Below, piece by piece: positions 49,256 through 60,204 of a stretch of 64,000 nucleotides of DNA. Each line of letters begins with the position of its first letter. Within the stretch, counting starts at the first letter, position 1. Source of the DNA: Cubamyces lactineus (Eukaryota > Basidiomycota > Agaricomycetes > Polyporales > Polyporaceae); assembly GCA_022376465.1 (NCBI GenBank), contig JACDTU010000009.1, forward strand, positions 372,001 to 436,000, read 5' to 3'. The notes under the pieces were generated by a model. It was not told the DNA's origin and made no database searches. It was given only the letters and a program-made list of their open reading frames with translations. The position numbers and the translations under genes are program-made.

Positions 49256-50200
49256 GTGAGAACTGCGGTTGTGGCTAATGAGGAATAGTTAGGCATTGCG
49301 ACAATTCCTGGGCGGCGTCGAAGCTATAACGTACGATCGTGGACAGTGTCCTTTCGTCGTCTCCGCCGTGGTTCTGGGTTTAGGACGATTGGGACGTTCG
49401 CCAGCTCGAAGGGAAGATGTTCGCTGCTGGATGGGGGATCGTGAGGGGCGTTCGGAAGAGCTGATTGAGCGTCCCGTGGGTCCCATTTTCTTGTACGAAT
49501 GCGCCATTAATGCTAGTAAACCCTACACACCGGCAATGCAGGGGCCTAACACTGCCTGTAGCGCGGATCGAACGTACAGGATTGAACCCAGCCTGAGTCG
49601 GATAGAGTTGTACATAGAGCGTCTATTACCTGCAAAATCAACCGGCGTCTATGATCCACGTGCCACTACTACATCCGCCGCGGTACTGGCCTCAAATGGG
49701 TCTCGTACTTTCTCTCACAGGATCCAAGCTAGCGTTGGGGCATTGGCCTACAGGTCTCAGGTACGTTTGCGGTCTAGTCCCTTTCAGCGTTTGAGTAGAA
49801 CGATAAATCCTCTATACTATAGTAGTGATCAGCACCACACCCAGCCGCAACACGCACGAAGGATCCTCGAACGCGCAGTGCGCAGCAGTGATTGTGTCAT
49901 AAGCCTCGAGGCTGGACAACCTTCCGGTGATACAGATGGCTCGTCGAGCTATGCTACGAAGTTTCGAAGACAACAAGATAAGGACCCGTGTACGCTTCAT
50001 ATCGGACATAGACTGCCGTTCAGAATGTCATCTACAGACAACTGAGCCATCCCAGCTCTCACGGTATTTTTGCCAACGGCCTCGTGAAAAATGAGAGATA
50101 GGAAGTACTGGGGGGAAGTGAATATAAGATGCATGCCGGAGCTCGCGCGTGTACGCTCTTGCTCTGTCATACTCCCAGGCAGCACGGACCCGGTCGTCTC
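49256..50200. promoter_or_regulatory. Divergent promoter region of F-box and nitrate reductase genes
   Basis: A 945-bp divergent intergenic region. AGATAAG at about 49976-49982 and AGATAGG at about 50096-50102 match the HGATAR core used by AreA/Nit2-type nitrogen regulators. Both lie 100-225 bp upstream of the nitrate reductase start used here. The open frame at 49296-50045 has no recognisable domain and is treated as chance. Confidence 0.45.
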
Positions 50201-53200
50201 ATGCCGCTTTTACTGAAGGACATCCAATCGACCGCACTTTGCGAGGGCATGGAGCGGCTGGACGACGTTGTTACAGTTGTGCAAGCCACTACTGGTCTTT
50301 CGCAAACGACAATGCTCAACATCGACGGCGCATTTCGTTTAGGAACCGCAGCCTACGATCCGCACGACGAGTCTAAGCTAAAGCCTCGCGCATCGCGACC
50401 GGATCAACTCAGACTCTGTCATCCTAACCGTCTTGTCAGCGTGCGAGATGTCAAGGAGTTATATACAAAGTAAGTTCAATTGAAGCCACAAGGTCGCACC
50501 AATGTCTAATATTATGCGAGAAGCTACAAGGCGGAATATCCAAAGGTAAGCCTCGTCTTACAAAACGCTTCATACATTGTTGCACTCACACTGGGCTATC
50601 CAGAGCCACGATTTCTCGCGATATGTTTTGCCGTTCAGCGAAGATGAGCTGAAAATACAAACAACACGCCTAATGAGCGACGGCAATTCGTCGGGCTCGG
50701 AGTCAACTGTCTACTCCCCGGACTCTACCAACGAGTCACCCATTTCCGCTTCCTCAACCATAGCTCCCTCGAGCCTCGCTGCTTCGACCGACGATGGCGA
50801 AGCACTCCAGGATGACTCAATGGATTCTCACGGCCAACGGGACTTTCATGCTCGCCTTCTCCAAGAGTTCTCTACCATCGCTTCGTTCAAGAACGACCTT
50901 GGTGTACCAAAAGGTGATTTGAAGGGGCTGGATTCTGATGCATGTTACCAGCTCGAAGCTAGGCTTAGCGTCGATGACCAGTGAGTAGATATCTTCTCTG
51001 GCTAGGTCGTCGCCCGTGAACGAGTGTAGGGACACACCCGACTCCTGGATCCCTCGCTCGGCAGAGTTACGCCGTCTTACTGGAAAGCATCCTCTCAACG
51101 CTGAGCCTGACCTCTTGCGGCTCTTTGATGCCGGTCTCATCACTCCGACAAAGTACGCATAACGAACGACTCCTCTTCGCTCCTATGTCGGTAGAGCTCA
51201 TGCTGTTGGCTTCTAACCAGGCTTCATTTTGTCCGCAACCATGCAGCAGTTCCTCAGCTCCATTGGGAAACGCATACGGTTCTGATATACGCCGAGCCGG
51301 CTGAGCTGTTGTCGAAGCCGAGAGAGTGGACGATGGATGAGTTGACATCCGGCGACTTCAAGACTATCGAAATCCCCGTGACCATCGGATGCGACGGTAG
51401 TAGGTCTCTATTTGCTTTCCCTCTGAACGAGTTTAGTTAAACGTGGCTGAAGATCGCCGGAGAGAGGTCAACATGATCAAGCGAACCGTCGGTTTCAACT
51501 GGACAGCCTCCGGTGTCTCGACCGCTGTCTGGCGAGGTGTCCTTTTGCGCGACGTTCTCTTGGCGTGTGGTCTGCGGGAGACACCGGAGATTGAGCGATG
51601 GTATGCAGCTGGCCCTATAGATTTATGAGGCAGAGAAGAATGTGATGACTGAATCTCTTCGTAGGTATCTCAACTTTGAAGGGGCGGATGAACCAGCTTC
51701 GGGGCGATACGCCACCTCCATTCCGCTAAGCCATGTCATGGATCCTACGAACGATGTTATCCTCGCCTATGGTATGAATAGACGTGTGTTGCACCCTGAC
51801 CACGGCTACGTACGTCTCAACCCCCGATCAGTTGTACTGGTGCTAATATCGATATAGCCCTTGCGAGTAGTTATACCTGTGAGCAGTGGTTCAATGTGCC
51901 GTGGGATGCCATTGAGTTGACGTTGTTACAGGGATATGTTGGCGGCCGCCAGATCAAGTGGTTGAAGAGGGTATGTCTCTGACTAGCTGTACTCCAAGGC
52001 CGACTGCTTGTTCTAACAATTGTCGGTAGATATGGGTCACGAAGGAGCCAAATCGATCTCATTACCGTGGGTGACCGGCACGGCGATTAGACGTACTTCC
52101 TAGCTTGACGCCCCCGCATACTACAGATATATGGGACAACAAGGTGGTTCCCTCGTTCATCGACTCGAAAACCCATCCACTCGCGAGGACTTTCTTCGAG
52201 GACGAGAGCACTGCGTGCTGGGAACAGGTACCTGATAATTCTTAAATTCGCGCTCCTCGTTCATGTTAACAGGATGATCCAGGTGCTGCAATCCATCATC
52301 TGTAAACCGGCTCATGAAGAGTGCCTCGAGCTGCCCGACGAGGAGGCCTTAGAAGGAATGTATACAGTGCAAGGTTTCGCGTTCAACGGAGGCGGATACC
52401 GCATTGAACGCGTCGAGCTCAGTCTCGATGGTGGCAAGACGTGGAGGTGGTGCTTCCGTCGTTTCGTGGACTCGCCATTGAGGTTTGCACTCCAGATGCT
52501 GCTCGCGTCTATGAACATCCGTCTCTGAACATATTTGCAGACACGGTACGAAATACTGGGCGTGGCTGTTCTGGTATGTCACGTCCGAAATCATCACGTT
52601 CTGCATCACTAACTATGGTGCAGGTCTTGTGACGTGAAGCTCAGAGAGCTCGTCAACGCCTTCGAGGTCATTGTCAGAGCACAGGATAGTCGCAAGATGT
52701 TTCAGCCTGAGAACATTACATGGTACGAGCATCTCGACTATTGTGAAGTCAAGAGGCATTCTGATAGTGTCTGCGTTCGCGGTCCAGGACGTTGACGGTA
52801 TGTTGTGGAAACGAGTTCGCGATGCCTTTTGGGCTGATCGATGCGTTGCCCTGTACTAGGGCATGTTGAAGTAAGCTTCTGACCTCTACATTGCCTGCTG
52901 ATACTGAAGACTGACGAATCACTCATACACTATTGCAGCAACTCTTGGTATCGAGTCCGTCCAAACGTGAGCCGCGATCCGATATCGACAGGCATTGTGG
53001 TGCAGTTCCAGCACCCCGTGGCGCCACTAGAGGAAGAGGGCGGTTGGATGAAATCGTCCGAACTCTCGGCACCTACGCACGTCGACGAGAGCCCCGGCTT
53101 ACGTCGGTTCTCCCTAGACGAGGTCGCAAAACATGACAAACTGGTATAGATGCCCACCTTGTAACCACAATGCGGCAGCTGATACTTGTTCCTTTGCAGC

Positions 53201-54860
53201 ATGATGCGTGGATTATTCTGGATAACAAGGTCTACGACGTTACCTCCGTGCTGTCCTGGCATCCCGGTAAGATATCTCAGATTCCAAGCCTATCCATGTA
53301 GGCCAGAACGACCGTTGCTCACTGTCCCATTACTTTCAGGTGGGCCCAGGTCTGTCTCCATGTATGCGGGGAAGGCGTCCATTGTGGCGTCCATCGAGGT
53401 ACGTACTCTCATAGGGTTGGTTCTCGATGATCGTATTGGCCATGCTCCCTGACGTACTCCATCGAACAGTATAAGAATATCCATGACAACTGTATGTTGC
53501 TTACCCCACGAAATGCACCTTCTATTGTTGGCTAATCATCTACGGAATGCGCATCACGCATGGCTGCAGTTGCACACGGAAAGCGGGATGAATGCTTGAT
53601 CGGTATGCTGACCGAGGAGGGCGTCCGTACCATGGAAGAACAGGCCAAGCGTGCGGCGCAAGAGCTCCAAGAGCTCAAAGCCGCTCGTTCCGGGCTCGCA
53701 CTCCAGCCTGATTCTTTCGTCGCTGCGAAGCTCCTGCGCCGCAAGGATGTATCTGCCGACTCAAGGTGCTTCATATGTTCGACATCCCACTGCATCCATA
53801 CAATCATACTCATTTTCTCGCGCTCTTTTAAGGCTCTACACTTTCGAGCTTCCTCGCGGGCCTGACGGCATGCCTGGCATACTCAGCCTCCCTGTGGGGC
53901 AGCACATCCAAATCGCGCTGCATTTCAAGGATGGGGCCGTCATGCGTCAGTATACCCCCATCCGTCCTGTGCTCCCTGACGAGGAAGACGGGACGTTCGA
54001 CTTGCTCGTGAAGACGTACTTCCCGCTTGGGGGAGAGACGCTGTCCCCAGGAGGCACTATCTCGAACTACCTTGATTGTATGAAAGAAGGTGCGTTTCGA
54101 AGGACGGGCTGTCACTGTCACTGAGCACGAGAGTGCTAACGCGAGATCGGGTGAAGGCGAGGAGATCGACATCCGTGGCCCCTCGGGCGGGATCATATAC
54201 AGAGGGCATGGCGACTTTGATATCGAGGGAAAGTCTTACTACTTCACCAAGGTACGGCGAATGAGCGACAAGCCAATCCTGGGGGACTGACAGTCGAGAG
54301 GCAGGTCAACCTCATAGCGGGTGGCAGTGGCCTAACTCCACACTGGCAACTGATCCACGCCATCCTATCCGACCCGACCGACAAGACGTGTGTCTCCCTC
54401 ATTGACAGGTTTGTGCTGGTCCCTGCTGGAAATGTGATTACGAGTATTCACATGTATGACGAGCATAGCAACAAGACATACGATGATATATGGATGCGCG
54501 ATACGCTCACCAAATACTCAGAACAGCACTCGGCGCGCTTCAAGCTCTGGCACGTCCTCACAAACGCACCGAAGGACTGGCAGGTAATGTGGTCCATCAT
54601 CGGGGATATACTCATCGGTTAAAGTGTGCGCCTCAGTACTCGCGAGGAAGACTGGACAGAGTTACGATGTATGCGCTTCGCGCTTCACATGATGCCAAGA
54701 ATACGTGACTGACCACTCGCTCAGGGAACAACAGCTCTACCCATGCAAGGAAGGCGTCGGTACCTTCTTGTGTGGCCCTGTAGGCTTGATCGAAGATCTC
54801 GCTTTACCGGCATTGAGGGAGATGGGGTTTGTTGAGGGAACGTGTATCTTTGTGTTTTGA
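50201..54860 (+). CDS. NAD(P)H nitrate reductase (Mo-pterin, cytochrome b5, FAD)
   Basis: Reduces nitrate to nitrite, the first step of nitrate assimilation. Exons: 50201-50469, 50521-50545, 50604-50980, 51030-51152, 51221-51399, 51453-51600, 51665-51809, 51858-51878, 51932-51970, 52030-52066, 52127-52227, 52283-52482, 52541-52573, 52624-52722, 52788-52797, 52860-52870, 52939-53143, 53200-53266, 53340-53398, 53470-53491, 53570-53765, 53833-54089, 54157-54251, 54305-54408, 54469-54583, 54637-54668, 54725-54860; 1034 aa. Mo domain: DTPDSWIPR, GCDGNRR with the Mo-ligand Cys (about 321), FNWTASGVSTAVWRGV, NFEGADEP. Cytochrome b5: SWHPGG heme motif (about 695). FAD/NADPH: RQYTPIRP (about 826), GGSGLTPHW, CGPVGLIE, final IFVF. 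All domains intact. The first 121 residues are unfamiliar; starting at Met122 (50673) gives 913 aa, near the usual size. The exon 11/12 acceptor (52282) is the least certain junction. Confidence 0.93.
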
Positions 54861-55002
54861 GGGCGGGCCTCATCAAGTCTCTTGAGTGTCGAGGCCCGGC
54901 TTGTTTCGAAGTGGACAACACATGTATGAATATCGAGGTTGTTGACAGGAGTCCGCGTGGATCCTGGTTACCGTGCCTATACATCTCCTTCTCGACAAAG
55001 AA

Positions 55003-57422
55003 CTACTCAGGCAGAGGAGACTCATCAGCGTTTAGGATAATCCAAGTGAAGAAGCGGATGGCTTCAATGAAACCCTCCGCACGCAGAGCTGCAAGTCGTG
55101 CAAAATGTTAGCGGACTGAGTACACTGAACCAATGAAACAAATCCATGCCTTCGTTGACGGTGTGCGCGCCATTGAACGAGTCGGCCGAGTTGATGTGCC
55201 CATAGCGGAATATGTGTTTGGTTAGCTTCCAGTAGTGCTTCGTATCTGCATGACATGTTGAGCAACATTATCATATGCTGTAGATGAGGGAACAGGCGAG
55301 CATACCTGTGTTCCCCGTCGACATCCCCGGAGCGATGAACGTCTTCTTGTCATAGCCTGTCCGGTTGGACGCTCCCAGCACCCCGATGATAGTACCCGAC
55401 AGCAACTTGAAGGGCCCACTATCGCCCATTGGCGTGATCGGCGCAGGCGCCAAAGCCGTGCCAAACGCGTCCGAGATCGTCAGCTGTCCAACGCTCTCCG
55501 AATCCTGTCCAGCATTGTTCACGACCGTCTCTCCGAAGGCATTCAAGTCGAGGCTCAAGCGTGCTGCTACGGGCTGGACGACAGCCGCGATGCGTTTCTT
55601 CAGCGCGCCGACGGAGCTGTGGATGTCGATGCGGTGATTGACGATCACCTCTGCGTGTTCGGGGAGCGCGTTCGTCTTGACGCCGCCGCGGATGACGTCC
55701 ACTGCTTGGGTCGTGCCGGCGAGCGCGCCGAAAAGCCTATCATATTGAGCGAGTTCCGCCTCGAGCGCGGAGAGCGCTCGGTCGGACTTGAGGGAACGTT
55801 GTATGAGCTTACGCAGGCGAGGGGAGAGGCCTGGGTCGTGTGCCGCTTGGCACTGGAGGAGGTTGTAGTATATCCCGGAGCGGTTAAGGTGTGCGGTGTG
55901 CGGGTTGTCCTCCAGCTGCTTGATAACGTGTGCAAGCATGCCGATGCTCTGCCAGAAGGTAACAGGCCACAGATTAGGGTCACACGGACGAGAACCAGCT
56001 ATAGCGGATGCATGCTTACCGTGTGCTCAGGCGGAACGCTAGAGTGTCCGCCAGGCGCAGAGATTTCGAAGCGCACGTCGAACTTACCCTTCTCCGCTAC
56101 TCCAGGAGTGGACATGATCACGTCGTCTGTGACACGATATCCCCCTGGCCCATCGCCCAGATGTCAATGCTGCGGAAATTGAACATAGATGAGATATAAC
56201 TACCTCCTTCGTCAACCAGAATAGAGAATGCATTTTCGCCGTATGTTTCCAGGAGATAGTCACGGATGGCGGTTGCGCCCTGTATGCAATCTGAGCTATG
56301 TAGCAACCCAACTGGCTGGATCACGGTACCGAGATGCCACCACGCTCCTCATCGATACCATAAGCAAGTACAACCGAGCGCGTAGGCTTGAATCCGATGC
56401 GAAGGAGTTCCTCGACGGCGGTACTGGAACGCGCATCGTCAAACGCCGTTGACATGTACAGCCGCGGATTTATCATGCATTCTACTCACAAGGTACCGAT
56501 TAGACCGGGCTTATCATCACAGCTTCCGCGGCCCCAGATATATTCGCCTGGGATGGACGCTAAGTGAAGGCTCCGTGGCGATATCCGGGCCGAGAAGTTC
56601 TTACCGTCATAGTACCCAGAGAAAGGAGGGTGATGCCACTCGCTGACGGTCAAGGGCTCGACGGGGACAACGTCTGCACTTGTCGTGTGAACAAGCGAAT
56701 CAAGCTGACGCGTTGATGATCGATTACAGACCTTGGTGCGCTGTGAGGAGAGTGGGCTTCAAGGAACTGTCGCTGCCCTGCCAGTGATATACCAAGGCAA
56801 ACTTGTTGACATGAGTCTTGTTCAAATTCTGGTGTCTGTGCCACAACGGTCAGAGAGCAGTCAAGTATTGATATGGGATGCGAGGAGTTACACTAGAGGA
56901 AAGCGTCGCTCAAGGTAAGCGTGCAAGTCTCCAAAGATCTCCCAGCGCTCATCCTGACCAGGAGGTGCAAGATCATCGTATGCGATGGTACTGAGCGTTC
57001 ACCGGCGTGTGAGATCACCACCACGCTTGTCCAGGAAGGGTTATGACATACGGAATTCGAATGGCGCCTCCGAGAGATTCGTACGCTTGCAGCCTAAACT
57101 CTTGGGTGGCATACTCGGCCTCCAAAGTGTCCAGGTATCCACTGTTCTTCACTGGCGCAAGGGCGGTCGTCTGCGGACAAACAGTGTTCAAGAGTGCCTC
57201 ATTGTACCGCAGCGACGGCAGGAGCTCCTTCGATGCCTTAGTGATGCTTGCGAGAAAGTCTGGACGCTCAAAGGCATAGCAGGCAGAGAGCCAGAATGTG
57301 GAACAGACTGCAGCCAAGAGTATCTTTTTGCGTTGGGTGGACCGTCTATCCTCTTCTACAAGCTCGAGCTCCAGATCAACTGTGCGATGGACCTTGCCAG
57401 TATGAGCCTCTTCAACACCCAT
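55003..57422 (-). CDS. M20 carboxypeptidase S-like metallopeptidase, membrane-anchored
   Basis: Family M20 (Cps1, Gly-X carboxypeptidase) enzymes cleave C-terminal residues from small peptides in the vacuole using two zinc ions. Minus-strand exons 57422-57052, 56990-56892, 56835-56732, 56673-56605, 56547-56490, 56423-56330, 56279-56204, 56144-56020, 55948-55306, 55245-55150 and 55088-55003 give 606 aa. A signal-anchor helix lies at about 33-50 (ILLAAVCSTFWLSACYAF). Catalytic signatures: AHQDVVPVEP (zinc His/Asp, about 190), IWGRGSCDDK (bridging Asp), YGIDEERGG (catalytic Glu), SAPGGHSSVPPEHT, and NSADSFNGAHTVNE (C-terminal zinc His). Length matches the family. The last intron (55089-55149) appears to use a GC donor. 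The stop lies 143 bp from that of nitrate reductase, tail-to-tail. Confidence 0.92.
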
Positions 57423-58069
57423 TATTGGATACTTGCTCGCGAGAAGACGATGGTCTCGTCGCGCTTACTGGTTGTGGCTGGGACACGAGCGACCAGGCTT
57501 TGTACACCCTCCTTGTCCGAGGGGAGGAGACGAGGGGAGTTCAACGAGAAGCCGACGTAAGATTGCGTTATAAATTGCCACTATGGCCCAAACCCTCCAT
57601 ATGGTTTTGGGTATCATGTTATCTAGGCATGCTTGCCTGCCGGATCCCACCCCTTGCAAGACCTCTAGCATCACCCTCTCCTTATCGAAGTACCACAGCA
57701 TTCGATTGCTTTCCTCAAAAGACTTGTTAAGCTGTTGTTCCAGTGCGTCAAAGCGGTCATCGCGACAGAAGCAAGCTGGGAAGCTGAAGAAAGCACGACA
57801 GGCTCAGGCATTGCTGGTGGCTTGGGAGCGAGCAGGCGAAAGGCGCTAAGTAGCGGCGGCCCGTTGAATCTTGTCACAATGTGACACGGCGTGACATTTT
57901 TGGAAATTCGTCCAGCGAGATTTCGGAAGCGCCCGCGCGTTACACTGCTCAAGCTCGTCCACGGAGTTGACGGAGACGTCCTTGCAGCTCCTGGGTTCAC
58001 GTCTACTCCTCTAGGCTATCGGGTCTCGTTCCTTGCTGGTCGTTTTGCTGGGTCTGGGATAAAGACAAG
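57423..58069. promoter_or_regulatory. Divergent promoter region of CPS-like and mS29 genes
   Basis: 647 bases between two divergent start codons. No coding family was recognised; short overlapping frames occur on both strands. No specific element identified. Confidence 0.4.
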
Positions 58070-59946
58070 ATGTCTCTGGTCGTCGCTCTCCGGACAGGGC
58101 GCGTTGCTCATCCAAGTTCTTCGTCACTTGTTGCTCCCGCTGGAGCGGTTGTCCAGGCGAGAGGTTATGCTACACCTGCGAAGCCGGCCAAGAAAGTTTC
58201 TTGTATGCAGCTCACGCCTTGTTCTCACATGCCTGCCCATGATTGATTGCGTGCGCACCCGTTCTAGCCAAGTTCAGGCCAAACGCGGGAAAGGAGAATG
58301 ACAAGAAGAACCGGGGCGCGAGGGATCCTGGTGTATGTGCTATTCTCCGATGCTATATAAGACCTTCACCACTTACGCCTTTTGTGTGGAATCGCTAGCT
58401 CTTCCGGCCGATGCCTGCAAACGCCCTTACGCACCCAGTGTTTCAGAGTGAATACCGCTCCGAGCTAAAGCTTCCCGTCTATCGACCCGTCAGTCACCTC
58501 TTACCAGCCCGTGAACTGTATCCAGTTTAACATGCAGATTTGTATAGGAAACGCTTACTTCATCAGCCACCGCGAAAGCTCTGGCTTTCCCAAAGGATGA
58601 TTCGCGGGCACTGAAGGCGTTCGGTCTGCCGACAAACATCCTGGTCGACGTGAGTGTCATCTGAGCTGAGCCATGTGTGGAAGAGCCAACGAGGACCTGA
58701 CTATCTGCGCAGTATCTCTTGCTGTCCACACCATGTTCCGTAGTGAGGGAGGTGACCGTGAACGTACTGGATCAACTCGACAAGGCTGCCGGATCCTCGA
58801 GTCAGAACACTAGACTTGTTTTCAGTACGCAGATCGCACCGTTCTATGTACTGGCGTAACTAACTCATCCGCCCGATAGCTGGGCAGCCTGGTTGTGGCA
58901 AGAGCTACCTCATGCTGCAAGCCGTGCAGTACGCCGTTCAGAAGGAATGGCTGACTCTGTACATCCCACGAGGTCAGTCCGCCGCGTCTATACCTACTTC
59001 TTGCATTATCACTGAAGGGCGGTCGCAGGCATCAACCTCGTCAACTCGTCAACACCGTACGCGTACGACGCGCGCACTCAGACCTATGGCCAGCCTGCAT
59101 ATGCGCAGCAACTACTGAAGCGTTTCGCCGACGTGAACTCTGCCCTTCTCCAGTCGCTCACCGTTCAGAGCCCATATCCCTTCGATGAACGCGAAGTGCA
59201 GAATGGCGCGCCAATCACGGACCTCATCAACGTCGGTGTAGAATACCAGCACCAAGCGCCTACGGTGCTGAACGCCTTGTTCGATGAGCTTGCCCAGCAG
59301 ACCAAGTGAGCTCGAGTACTAAATATGTGTGGACTGGCAGGTGCTGACGACGTACAGGTACCCGGTCTTGCTCGCAGTCGACGACTTCCAGGCGCTTTAC
59401 TGCATGTCCCAATACCGTGACCCATTTTACAGGGCCGTGAAGGCCTACCACCTCATGTTGCCTCGAGCGATCCTTGAATTTGCTAGCGGCAAGAGGAATT
59501 TTGTACGTCATATGCTTTCCTTCGTACAATGCGTACTAAGACGTTCTGCAAGGCGCGCGGTGCATTCCTCGGTGCGCTGTCGTCCCAAAACACGACGTTC
59601 CGTGCGCCCCTCGAGCTTATCGAGTCGCTTGGTCTCCCGCCGACCGGTCCTACCAACCCTTACGTTCCTCGACAGCCCGAGCTCGTCGAGTACGCGAAGG
59701 GTCTGAAGAACTTCGCCGTGCCTGAGCGATTGACCGTGGACGAGGCTGCCTCCATCTTTGAGTTGTGGCAGCAGTCGAAGGCGCTTCACTTCCGTGAGTG
59801 GAAATAGAGCACTGTATGGTACTGTTCGATTCTGACTGCACTCCACAGCCCGCGGCGACGAGATGTTCCTCTCGAAATACACTGAGGCGGGTGGCAACGC
59901 GAGGGAGTTTGTGAAGAAGGGGCTCCTACAGACCGTGGCAATGTAG
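58070..59946 (+). CDS. Mitochondrial small-subunit ribosomal protein mS29 (DAP3 family)
   Basis: A GTP-binding protein of the mitochondrial small ribosomal subunit (yeast Rsm23, human DAP3). Exons 58070-58195, 58273-58332, 58399-58488, 58548-58649, 58713-58824, 58880-58972, 59029-59305, 59358-59502, 59553-59793 and 59849-59946 give 447 aa. The first 40 residues hold several Arg/Lys, no acids, and RGYATPAKPAKK, as in a mitochondrial presequence. Family blocks: SELKLPVYRP, ALKAFGLPTNILVD, the P-loop TGQPGCGKSY (about 164-173), the Walker-B-like LLAVDDFQALY, and C-terminal FLSKYTEAGGNAREFVKKG. The exon 3/4 and 2/3 junctions were chosen by phase and family fit. The kinesin gene follows on the same strand after 258 bp. 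Confidence 0.9.
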
Positions 59947-60204
59947 TAGTCTGGGCTAACGGAACTACACCTACACCTACCCTAGTACATGCTCGTTAGA
60001 CTATAATTACTCCCCGTAGTCTCCCTATGTTGGTCCACTCGCACTCGACCGTACTCGTGCAGACAGTGGCGCTCGAATAAACGCTCGAGGGCCTCAACGG
60101 TCACATGACAGACGCGTCGAGAAGGGCGCCTAAACGTGGTTTGGTTCTGGCGAAAGAGACGCGTAAGGGCGTCTACGCGCCTCGCTAAGTTCTAACCGAC
60201 AGCC

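Noticed and set aside
49296..50045. A 249-codon open frame on the plus strand between the F-box and nitrate reductase genes
   Set aside because: No recognisable domain, starts close to the F-box gene's start codon on the opposite strand, and composition is like the surrounding intergenic DNA. Treated as chance.
52798..52856. Reading through GMLWKRVRDAF after the 10-nt exon as a truncated nitrate reductase
   Set aside because: It ends in a stop at once, whereas splicing to 52860 gives the conserved GMLNNSWYRV and an intact enzyme.
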